Part shown: one piece after another, positions 1 through 5,701 of the stretch
How the letters are laid out: the number at the start of each line of letters is the position of its first letter
How positions within the stretch are numbered: the first letter of the stretch is position 1
DNA from: Bacteroidota bacterium
GTDB lineage: Bacteria > Bacteroidota > Bacteroidia > Bacteroidales > UBA1715
Assembly: GCA_029266015.1 (NCBI GenBank)
Contig: JAJUFK010000107.1
Span: 1 to 7,430, forward strand
Reading direction: 5' to 3'
Length of the DNA stretch: 7,430 nt
Notes under the pieces: model-generated
Databases searched by the model: none
Seen by the model: only the letters and a program-made list of their open reading frames with translations
What the model was told of the DNA's origin: nothing
Position numbers and translations under genes: made by a program

Positions 1-150
1 AGTTTCAAACTGTTCTGTTGCCACAAAATCACCATTTCGTTGTACCGACACCATTTCGGGACTTGCTACTTGTTCTAATACAAGCAAATCGGCAACTGTT
101 ACCACTGCTTGTTCATATTGTTTGGCTTCGCCGTTAACTGTTATTTTCAT
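1..150 (-). CDS. thiS: Sulfur carrier protein ThiS, N-terminal part (runs off the window)
   Basis: Reading the minus strand from the ATG at 150 gives exactly 50 open codons to the window edge, starting MKITVNGEAKQYE and continuing through VTVADLL to VSVQRNGDFV. The opening MKITVNG, the central T-V-A-D-L-L helix and the V-x-V-x-R-N-G strand are the pattern of the small ubiquitin-fold ThiS family (usually about 65-70 residues). The C-terminal Gly-Gly that is adenylated and thiocarboxylated lies outside the window. In the family, ThiS carries the sulfur used by ThiG to build the thiazole half of thiamine in the cytoplasm. It is the first gene of a leftward transcript. The start is preceded by A-rich sequence with no Shine-Dalgarno motif. 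MoaD-like proteins share the fold, but the opening sequence favours ThiS. Confidence 0.85.
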   Translation of the reverse strand, partial: MKITVNGEAKQYEQAVVTVADLLVLEQVASPEMVSVQRNGDFVATEQFET

Positions 151-193
151 TGTATTTTCATTTTATACTATAAATCCTATCGTTTTAGTAGGA

Positions 194-225
194 CAAATAT
201 ATAGTGCAAAATTTTCGAAAGCAAA
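194..225 (-). promoter_or_regulatory. Candidate Bacteroidota-type promoter for thiS
   Basis: On the minus strand, TTTG at 225-222 is followed after 20 nt by TATATTTG at 201-194. This matches the TTTG / TAnnTTTG pattern known for the primary sigma factor of Bacteroidota. Transcription would begin near 188-190, leaving a leader of roughly 40 nt before the thiS ATG at 150. That is too short to hold a TPP riboswitch. Promoter assignment is by pattern only. Confidence 0.5.
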
Positions 226-362
226 TTTTTTTAATTATTTTTTGAAAATTACACTAAAAAATTACCAACTCTATTTATCGTTTTGCTTAGCAAATGCAGT
301 TGTTTGGTATGTATACGTACACAAAGTACATGTATTTTTTTACAGATTTTTTTTCCAAAATC
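226..362. other. AT-rich divergent spacer between the thiS and ilv promoters
   Basis: No supportable gene is seen here. The open frames crossing this stretch on either strand have low-complexity, Phe/Lys/Tyr-rich translations with no recognisable motif. The stretch contains poly-T and poly-A runs and a weak hairpin-like element at 313-335, and separates two outward-facing promoter candidates. Confidence 0.5.
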
Positions 363-392
363 TTGACTTTGAAAAAATATACAGTATATTTG
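363..392 (+). promoter_or_regulatory. Candidate promoter of the ilv leader and operon
   Basis: TTG at 363-365 is followed after 19 nt by TATATTTG at 385-392, a full match to the TAnnTTTG -7 box of Bacteroidota at the expected spacing. Initiation would fall about 396-400, only 12-16 nt ahead of the leader-peptide ATG at 412. That short distance suits an attenuator, where translation must begin at once behind the polymerase. The -7 box is identical to that of the divergent thiS promoter candidate. Confidence 0.6.
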
Positions 393-411
393 CTCAACAG
401 AAATTAAAAAA

Positions 412-477
412 ATGAATAGAATTTTTAACATAGTACTTGTCGTGGTTGTCATTTCTTCAATACAGAGAAAGGTGTAA
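412..477 (+). CDS. Branched-chain amino acid leader peptide (ilvL-like), 21 codons
   Basis: The reading frame ATG (412) to TAA (475-477) encodes a 21-residue peptide. Residues 7-14 read IVLVVVVI, from the codons ATA GTA CTT GTC GTG GTT GTC ATT at 430-453: eight consecutive Ile, Val or Leu codons. Ile codons also occur at residues 4 and 17 and a Val codon at 21, just before the stop. The frame begins right after an A-rich stretch (402-412), usual for translation starts in this group, and about 20 nt after a good -7 box. It is followed by a terminator hairpin and then ilvD. The peptide probably has no function of its own: ribosome progress through it reports the supply of charged Ile, Val and Leu tRNAs, as in enterobacterial ilv leaders. 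It is analogous to ilvL of E. coli, not evidently homologous. Two of the five codons in the 433-450 Val run are GTC, a codon I do not find in ilvB or ilvN. Confidence 0.82.
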   Translation: MNRIFNIVLVVVVISSIQRKV

Positions 478-518
478 CTACGTAAGTATATGTAAAAAAT
501 ATGTAAAGCACCATTCTC
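465..518 (+). promoter_or_regulatory. Antiterminator pairing of the ilv attenuator
   Basis: GAGAAAGGTG at 465-474 is complementary to CACCATTCTC at 509-518 at nine of ten positions (A470/A513 is the mismatch), with a further possible U475-G508 wobble. The right arm overlaps both the 5' arm of the terminator (505-513) and its inner stem (516-518), so the two structures exclude each other. The left arm lies in the last codons of the leader peptide (CAG AGA AAG GTG TAA). A ribosome stalled on the Ile/Val/Leu codons at 430-453 would leave 465-475 free to form the antiterminator. A ribosome reaching the stop at 475 would cover it, letting the terminator form. Weaker upstream pairings that could sequester the left arm without translation are 452-456 with 466-470 and 433-438 with 484-489. 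Confidence 0.75.
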
Positions 519-541
519 TTATGAGTTTGGTGCTTTTTTTT
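505..541 (+). terminator. Intrinsic terminator (attenuator) in the ilvD leader
   Basis: A perfect 9-bp stem, AAAGCACCA at 505-513 with TGGTGCTTT at 528-536, encloses a symmetric TT/TT internal loop, a 3-bp CTC/GAG helix and a TTAT tetraloop at 519-522. It ends in eight consecutive T residues (534-541). It lies 28 nt after the leader-peptide stop and 93 nt before the ilvD start, and no other gene on this strand would need it. The T-run is on the plus-strand side, so it terminates rightward transcription before ilvD unless the antiterminator forms. Confidence 0.85.
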
Positions 542-552
542 GTAAAAAAATG

Positions 553-560
553 TACATTTG
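553..560 (+). promoter_or_regulatory. Possible internal -7 box downstream of the attenuator
   Basis: TACATTTG fits TAnnTTTG and sits within a 10-mer (551-560) identical to the one ahead of the TPR gene on the other strand (7091-7082). The nearest -33-like element, TTTG at 526-529, is 23 nt upstream, longer than the usual 19-20. If active it would give basal ilvD transcription that bypasses the attenuator. The evidence is weak. Confidence 0.25.
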
Positions 561-593
561 AAAACTTTTAAAATAAGAAATAACACTTTATAT

Positions 594-629
594 ATGAATT
601 TATAATTCATAATTAAAAATTAAAAATTA
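594..629. repeat. AT-rich inverted repeat and 7-bp direct repeats before ilvD
   Basis: ATGAATT at 594-600 and AATTCAT at 604-610 form a 7-bp inverted repeat around a TAT loop. AATTAAA follows twice in tandem (611-624) with a third partial copy at 625-629, ending five bases before the ilvD ATG. The A-rich stretch probably serves as the ribosome landing site. No operator function can be assigned. Confidence 0.45.
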
Positions 630-634
630 CAATT

Positions 635-2464
635 ATGGGATTTCCACTTAGAAGCGAGTCATCGACACAAGGTCGACTTATGGCAGGAGCACGAAGCTTA
701 TGGCGTGCCAACGGTATGAAAGAAGAGCAAATAGGCAAACCAATCATTGCTATTGCTAACTCATTTACACAATTTGTTCCCGGGCACGTACATTTACATG
801 ATATTGGACAAAAAGTTAAGCAGCTAATAGAAGCACAAGGTTTTTTTGCTGCAGAATTCAATACAATTGCCATAGACGACGGAATAGCTATGGGGCACAC
901 AGGCATGTTGTATTCATTGCCATCGCGCGAATTAATTGCCGACAGCGTAGAATTTATGTGTAATGCACACAAAGCTGATGCGTTAGTGTGTATAAGCAAT
1001 TGCGACAAAATCACTCCGGGAATGCTTATAGCTGCTATGCGCTTGAATATTCCTACCATTTTTATTTCGGGTGGCCCTATGGAAGCAGGTGATGTAAATG
1101 GAGAAAAATTAGACTTGGTTGACGCTATGGTTATGGCGCTTGATGCCGATGTGTCTGATGCAAAATTAGATGCTGTTGAAAAAAATGCATGTCCTACTTG
1201 TGGGTCATGTTCGGGAATGTTTACGGCAAATTCTATGAATTGTCTTAATGAAGCTATAGGATTAGCATTACCCGGTAATGGAACTATTGTAGCAACACAT
1301 ATAAATCGTACCAAACTATTTGAACAAGCTGCACACAAAATTGTAGAAAACACAAAGAAATATTACTACGAAGGCGACACTTCTGTACTGCCTCGTTCTA
1401 TAGCTACACGCAGCGCATTTATGAATGCTATGAAACTTGATATTGCAATGGGAGGCTCTACCAATACCGTATTACACTTGTTGGCAATTGCCTACGAAGC
1501 ACAAGTGCCGTTTAGCATGAAAGATATGGATGAACTTTCACGTCAAATTCCTTGTTTATGCAAAGTAGCTCCTAATTCTAAAAAATACCATATAGAAGAC
1601 GTAAACCGTGCAGGTGGAATTCTTGGAATTCTTGGCGAACTTGACCGTAAAGGATTACTTGACACTTCGGTTTCGCGTGTTGATGGTTTAACACTCAAAC
1701 AAGCACTTGACACCTACGACATCATGCGACCAACTGCCGATACCAAAGCTACAGAGATATACAAAAGTGCACCGGGCTACAAAGCAAATTTGGTAATGGG
1801 TTCACAACAAAATATGTATAAAGAATTTGATACCGACCGCACCAATGGTTGTATTCGAAGTGTAGAACATGCATATACACAAGATGGTGGATTGGCAGTG
1901 TTGTTTGGAAATATTGCCGAACATGGTTGTATTGTAAAAACAGCCGGTGTTGATGAATCTATTTTCCGTTTTGAAGGAACCGCTCGTGTATTCCATTCGC
2001 AAGAAGCTGCCGTAGATGCAATTGTAAAAGGATTTATCAAATCGGGCGATGTGGTAGTAATTATATATGAAGGACCTAAAGGAGGCCCGGGTATGCAAGA
2101 AATGTTGTATCCTACGTCATACCTTAAATCGATGCATCTTGGTAAAGAATGTGCATTAATTACCGATGGTAGATTCTCAGGCGGCACATCGGGTTTATCG
2201 GTTGGACACGTATCGCCCGAAGCAGCAAGTGGTGGCGCAATAGGTTTAGTTCACGATGGAGATAAAATATTGTTTGATATACCAAATCGTAAAGTTGAAC
2301 TACTAGTAAGTGCAGATGAATTGACAGCTCGCAGAAATGCAGAAATTGCAAAAGGTAACAAAGCATTTAAACCAAACCGTGTACGCGAAGTAAGTGCAGC
2401 ACTCAAAGTATATGCGGCACATGTATCGTCGGCGGATTTAGGTGGGGTACGAATAATAGACTAA
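635..2464 (+). CDS. ilvD: Dihydroxyacid dehydratase
   Basis: This 609-residue protein matches the E. coli-type IlvD (about 616 residues) along its whole length. It dehydrates 2,3-dihydroxyisovalerate and 2,3-dihydroxy-3-methylvalerate to the oxoacid precursors of valine/leucine and isoleucine, in the cytoplasm with an Fe-S cluster and Mg2+. Visible landmarks are GKPIIAIANSFTQFVPGH (34-51); DDG at 81-83 and SNCDKITPG at 121-129, with Cys123, Asp124 and Lys125 (the lysine carbamylated in characterised members); and CPTCGSCSGMFTANS from 186, whose cysteines include a further cluster ligand. Near the C-terminus are YEGPKGGPGMQEMLYPTS and ITDGRFSGGTSG, the latter holding the catalytic serine region. 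The start at 635 aligns with the family N-terminus (RSxSSTQGRxMAGAR) and lies behind A-rich sequence. It is the first enzyme gene of the operon, controlled by the attenuator at 412-541. It appears intact. Confidence 0.97.
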   Translation: MGFPLRSESSTQGRLMAGARSLWRANGMKEEQIGKPIIAIANSFTQFVPGHVHLHDIGQKVKQLIEAQGFFAAEFNTIAIDDGIAMGHTGMLYSLPSRELIADSVEFMCNAHKADALVCISNCDKITPGMLIAAMRLNIPTIFISGGPMEAGDVNGEKLDLVDAMVMALDADVSDAKLDAVEKNACPTCGSCSGMFTANSMNCLNEAIGLALPGNGTIVATHINRTKLFEQAAHKIVENTKKYYYEGDTSVLPRSIATRSAFMNAMKLDIAMGGSTNTVLHLLAIAYEAQVPFSMKDMDELSRQIPCLCKVAPNSKKYHIEDVNRAGGILGILGELDRKGLLDTSVSRVDGLTLKQALDTYDIMRPTADTKATEIYKSAPGYKANLVMGSQQNMYKEFDTDRTNGCIRSVEHAYTQDGGLAVLFGNIAEHGCIVKTAGVDESIFRFEGTARVFHSQEAAVDAIVKGFIKSGDVVVIIYEGPKGGPGMQEMLYPTSYLKSMHLGKECALITDGRFSGGTSGLSVGHVSPEAASGGAIGLVHDGDKILFDIPNRKVELLVSADELTARRNAEIAKGNKAFKPNRVREVSAALKVYAAHVSSADLGGVRIID

Positions 2465-2470
2465 AATAAC

Positions 2471-2515
2471 TAGACTAATAAGACTGTTCAGACTTTTAAG
2501 ACCTTTTAGACTTTA
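2471..2515. repeat. Five tandem 9-bp units with an AGAC[TC] core
   Basis: The spacer between ilvD and the aminotransferase gene contains AGACT at 2472, 2481, 2490 and 2508 and AGACC at 2499, spaced exactly 9 bp apart. The units are TAGACTAAT, AAGACTGTT, CAGACTTTT, AAGACCTTT and TAGACTTTA. The array fills most of the 64-nt gap and ends 13 nt before the ATG at 2529. It contains no hairpin or T-run that looks like a terminator, so read-through is expected. Its function is unknown; slipped-strand copy changes would alter only spacing. Confidence 0.75.
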
Positions 2516-2528
2516 AAAAAATACACAT

Positions 2529-3881
2529 ATGAGAATGTCAAAAAAATTCGATGCTTTTGTAACATGGGCATCGGGAATTAAAGTTCCGATAAACAAAAAA
2601 ATACTTGATCAAATGGCTGCATGGTCATCAAGTATGAATGTAAAAGTAAACAAATCTATGTTGCTTTCGTGGCGTGTGCTCGAAACCAACAGCATGTTTG
2701 CCGACAGAATTTCTGACGTACCCAAATCGTTTATTCGCGAAATTTTAAAAGTTGCCATTTCTCCTAATATTATTTCGTTTGCAGGTGGGTTACCCAATCG
2801 AGATTTATTTCCGGTTGAGGCACTCAAAGATGCATCAAATAGAGTGTTTGAAGGCGATGCAGCCGATGCTTTGCAATATAGTACAACCGAAGGGTATTTA
2901 CCACTCAGAGAATATATTTCTGAACGATACAAAACGGAAAAAGGGTTAAATATTGAGCCTAAAAATATTCTTATAACCACAGGTTCACAACAAGGTTTAG
3001 ACTTACTGGGTAAAACATTTTTAAACGAACAAGATCGAGTAATCATTGAAAAACCCGGATATTTAGGTGCTATACAATTATTCTCTATTTATAAAGCGAG
3101 ATTTTCACCTGTAACATTGAAATCTGATGGTTTGGATTTAATTGAATTAACAAAAGCATCGAGTTTGCGAAATACCAAACTAATGTATACCGTACCAAAT
3201 TTTCAAAATCCTACAGGTATTACATATAGCGACCAAAACAGACAAGCTATTGCTGACATATTACGAGGCAAACCACTTATGCTTATAGAAGATGACCCGT
3301 ATGGTGATTTACGATACACAGGCTCACATCAGTCATCATTTATGCACTATTTACCTGAACAAACAATTTTACTTGGTTCATTTTCTAAAACAGTAGTTCC
3401 TTCGTTTCGAACTGGTTGGATAGTTGCTCCTGATGAAATAATGGAAAAACTAGTAATAGCAAAACAAGCTTCTGATTTACATACCAACTATTTTACACAA
3501 AAATTATTGGTAGAATACTTGCACAACAACGATTTGAATGAACATATCAACAAAATTAAAACAGTATATGGTCGTCAATGTATGGCTATGATAGAAAGTT
3601 TGAAACGTCATTTTCCTGAGAATGTGGAATATACATTACCCGAAGGCGGAATGTTTTTATGGGTAACATTGCCCCAAGGAATTTCGGCCATGGAATTATT
3701 TCAAGAAGCTATAAAACAAGATGTTGCATTTGTACCCGGCGATCCTTTTTATACAAACACGAAAGAAATTGTAAGTACATTACGTCTAAATTTCTCATGT
3801 GTTGATGAACAAACTATAGAAAAAGGAATTGCTCGATTGGGAGCAACTATTCGAGAATTTATTGAAAAACAAAAACAATGA
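2529..3881 (+). CDS. PLP-dependent aminotransferase, fold type I (LysN/MocR-like), with N-terminal extension
   Basis: This 450-residue protein has the class I/II aminotransferase core from about residue 56. Landmarks are SFAGGLPNRDLFP (83-95), TTGSQQGLDLL (150-160), NFQNPTG (224-230), EDDPYGDLRY (254-263), the PLP Schiff-base lysine K287 in GSFSKTV, RTGW (294-297) and the carboxylate-binding R419 in TLRLNFS. This is the LysN / 2-aminoadipate aminotransferase and MocR-core group, known for broad specificity that includes leucine and aromatic substrates. Lying between ilvD and ilvB, it may make the final transamination to Val, Leu or Ile; that is inference from context. Family members are usually about 400 residues, so residues 1-55 are extra and hold a 19-residue tandem duplication (13-31 and 32-50). 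Starts at M3 (2535), M43 (2655) or M56 (2694) are possible; M56 would give a usual 395 residues. I keep 2529 because the A-rich stretch before it suits initiation. There is no GntR-type DNA-binding domain, so it is not a MocR regulator. Confidence 0.9.
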   Translation: MRMSKKFDAFVTWASGIKVPINKKILDQMAAWSSSMNVKVNKSMLLSWRVLETNSMFADRISDVPKSFIREILKVAISPNIISFAGGLPNRDLFPVEALKDASNRVFEGDAADALQYSTTEGYLPLREYISERYKTEKGLNIEPKNILITTGSQQGLDLLGKTFLNEQDRVIIEKPGYLGAIQLFSIYKARFSPVTLKSDGLDLIELTKASSLRNTKLMYTVPNFQNPTGITYSDQNRQAIADILRGKPLMLIEDDPYGDLRYTGSHQSSFMHYLPEQTILLGSFSKTVVPSFRTGWIVAPDEIMEKLVIAKQASDLHTNYFTQKLLVEYLHNNDLNEHINKIKTVYGRQCMAMIESLKRHFPENVEYTLPEGGMFLWVTLPQGISAMELFQEAIKQDVAFVPGDPFYTNTKEIVSTLRLNFSCVDEQTIEKGIARLGATIREFIEKQKQ

Positions 3882-3902
3882 AAACAAAACATATAATGAA
3901 AC

Positions 3903-3936
3903 GAGTCTGTTGCACATACTTTTTTCTTTAAGACTC
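3903..3936. repeat. Short inverted repeat in the aminotransferase-ilvB spacer
   Basis: GAGTCT at 3903-3908 and AGACTC at 3931-3936 are a perfect 6-bp inverted repeat separated by 22 nt, within the 97-nt spacer. No T-run follows, so this is not an intrinsic terminator. No convincing TAnnTTTG box is seen in the spacer, so ilvB is probably transcribed from the upstream promoter. The AGACT word recalls the 9-bp repeat after ilvD, which may be chance. Confidence 0.35.
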
Positions 3937-3978
3937 AATATTCAATATAATTATTAACGATATTTATACTAAACATAT

Positions 3979-5679
3979 ATGAACAAACAAACGACACAAA
4001 TTACAGGCTCCGAAGCGTTATTACGCATATTAATAGAAGAAGGAGTAGATACCATATTCGGGTATCCGGGTGGAGCCATTATGCCGATTTACGATAAATT
4101 ATACGATTTCAGCGACAAACTAAAACACTACCTTACTCGCCACGAACAAGGTGCAGTTCATGCAGCACAAGGCTATGCTCGTGCTACAGGCAAAGTAGGT
4201 GTGTGTTTTGCAACATCAGGCCCGGGAGCAACCAATTTGGTTACCGGAATTGCCGATGCTATGCTTGATTCTACTCCATTAGTAGCTATTACAGCACAAG
4301 TTATTTCGCCACTGTTAGGAACAGATGCGTTTCAAGAAATAGATGTGATTGGTATAACAATGCCTATTACTAAATGGAACTATCAAGTAACATCTGCCGA
4401 CGAAATTCCCGATGCTCTTGCCAAAGCGTTTTATCTTTCACAAACAGGTCGTCCCGGTCCGGTTTTAATAGATATTACCAAAGATGCACAATTGCAAATG
4501 CTTGAATATTCATATACAAAATGTACGTATATGCGAGGATTTTACCCATATCCAAAACTTGATGAAAATAGTGTAATTCAAGCAGCTAAATTGATAAATG
4601 AAGCTAAAAAACCATTAATTTTAGCAGGACAAGGTGTAAATATTTCACGTGCACAAAAAGAACTTAAAGAATTTGCCGAAAAAACAGGTATTCCGGTTGC
4701 AACCACCATTTTAGGTTTAAATGATATTGGTTCTGACCATCCAAATTATGTTGGTATGCTTGGCATGCACGGTAATTATGCCCCTAATATTAAAACCAAC
4801 GAAGCAGATGTTATAATTGCTGTAGGAATGCGTTTTGACGATCGCGTAACAGGAAATGTAACAAAATATGCAAAACAGGCACGTATTATTCATATTGAAG
4901 TAGACAAAGCCGAAATTGGGAAAATAATAAGACCTGAAGTTGCTATTCATTCCGATGCAAAAATTGCATTACAATCTTTAATTAAAGTTGTTAACAAAAA
5001 TTCACATGAATCATGGTTACAAGAATTTAAACAAGCACATGATATTGAATTACAAAAAATAATAATAAAAGATACCCAACCTACCGAAGGGGAAATTAAA
5101 ATGGGTGAGGTTATAAAAATGATTTCGGATAAAACCAAAGGTCAAGCTATAGTAGTAACCGACGTAGGACAGCATCAAATGGCTACCTGCAGATATTATG
5201 ATTTTAGAGAAGGTTCTGAAATTATTACATCAGGTGGGTTAGGTACCATGGGATTTGGATTACCTGCATCTATGGGAGCCAAAGTATCGCGCCCCGACAA
5301 GGACACTGTAGTATTTATAGGCGATGGCGGATTTCAAATGACTATTCAAGAATTAGGAACCATAGCCGCTAACAATATTGGAGTTAAAATTGTGATCCTT
5401 AACAATAATTTCCTAGGTATGGTTCGCCAGTGGCAAGAACGATTTTTTGATGCTCGCTATTCATTTGTTGACATACAAAGTCCCGACTTTTTAACAATAG
5501 CCAAAGGATATGGAATAAATGGCATAAAAGTTACTGAACGCAAAGATTTAAAAGCAGCAATTGATACTATGTTTGCCAAAGAAGAACCTTTCATACTCGA
5601 AGTAAAAGTTGAGAAAAAAGAAAATATACTTCCTATGATAGAACCCGGATTAGGAGTTGCTGATATTAAATTAGATTAA
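3979..5679 (+). CDS. ilvB: Acetolactate (acetohydroxyacid) synthase, catalytic subunit
   Basis: This 566-residue protein, of full family length, is a thiamine-diphosphate enzyme that condenses pyruvate with pyruvate or 2-oxobutyrate, the first common step of branched-chain amino acid synthesis. The three domains are visible. The N-terminal Pyr domain has GYPGGAIMPIYD (28-39), the catalytic Glu56 in RHEQGAVH and SGPGATNLVTGIADA (80-94). The central domain includes ILAGQGV (214-220) and GMRFDDRVTG (283-292). The C-terminal PP domain has GDGGFQMTIQEL (448-459) running to ILNNNFLGMVRQWQ (473-486), with Asp449 and Asn476 as the expected Mg2+ ligands and Trp485 at the substrate and herbicide-sensitivity position. 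Gln57 after Glu56 and DARYS at 491-495 are also typical. ilvN follows after 22 nt, so the two subunits should be co-expressed. The start matches the family N-terminus (TGSEALLRILIEEGVDTIFGYPGG). No truncation or missing key residue is seen. Confidence 0.97.
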   Translation: MNKQTTQITGSEALLRILIEEGVDTIFGYPGGAIMPIYDKLYDFSDKLKHYLTRHEQGAVHAAQGYARATGKVGVCFATSGPGATNLVTGIADAMLDSTPLVAITAQVISPLLGTDAFQEIDVIGITMPITKWNYQVTSADEIPDALAKAFYLSQTGRPGPVLIDITKDAQLQMLEYSYTKCTYMRGFYPYPKLDENSVIQAAKLINEAKKPLILAGQGVNISRAQKELKEFAEKTGIPVATTILGLNDIGSDHPNYVGMLGMHGNYAPNIKTNEADVIIAVGMRFDDRVTGNVTKYAKQARIIHIEVDKAEIGKIIRPEVAIHSDAKIALQSLIKVVNKNSHESWLQEFKQAHDIELQKIIIKDTQPTEGEIKMGEVIKMISDKTKGQAIVVTDVGQHQMATCRYYDFREGSEIITSGGLGTMGFGLPASMGAKVSRPDKDTVVFIGDGGFQMTIQELGTIAANNIGVKIVILNNNFLGMVRQWQERFFDARYSFVDIQSPDFLTIAKGYGINGIKVTERKDLKAAIDTMFAKEEPFILEVKVEKKENILPMIEPGLGVADIKLD

Positions 5680-5701
5680 CATAATTATAAACATTGATAC
5701 T

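Noticed and set aside
313..335. Hairpin-like element: ATACGTAC, loop ACAAA, then GTAC-AT-GTAT, followed by a T-run
   Set aside because: The stem is short and AT-rich with a 2-nt bulge, and there is no plus-strand gene upstream to terminate. It probably reflects local TA/GTAC-rich composition.
122..452. Open frames of 97 codons (+, 122-415) and 67 codons (-, 249-452) in the thiS-ilv spacer
   Set aside because: One overlaps thiS antisense and the other the leader peptide antisense. Their translations are low-complexity, Phe/Lys/Tyr/Ile-rich and carry no motif, and each crosses strong regulatory signals.
505..541. The hairpin at 505-541 as a terminator for leftward transcription
   Set aside because: On the minus strand the stem is followed by an interrupted T-stretch, whereas the plus strand has eight uninterrupted T residues. 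No minus-strand gene upstream would need it either.
478..634. T-box or other tRNA/metabolite-binding leader ahead of ilvD
   Set aside because: The transcribed leader before the terminator is only about 105-110 nt and is largely a translated frame. I see no T-box consensus sequence or large multi-stem aptamer, and the leader-peptide model accounts for the region.
613..1353. Long minus-strand frame (246 codons) opposite ilvD
   Set aside because: It is an antisense shadow: ilvD is conserved with catalytic motifs across the same bases, and this frame has no recognisable domain or start context.
2529..3881. The aminotransferase as a MocR-type transcription factor controlling the operon
   Set aside because: There is no GntR winged-helix domain; the extra N-terminal 55 residues are too short and do not resemble one.
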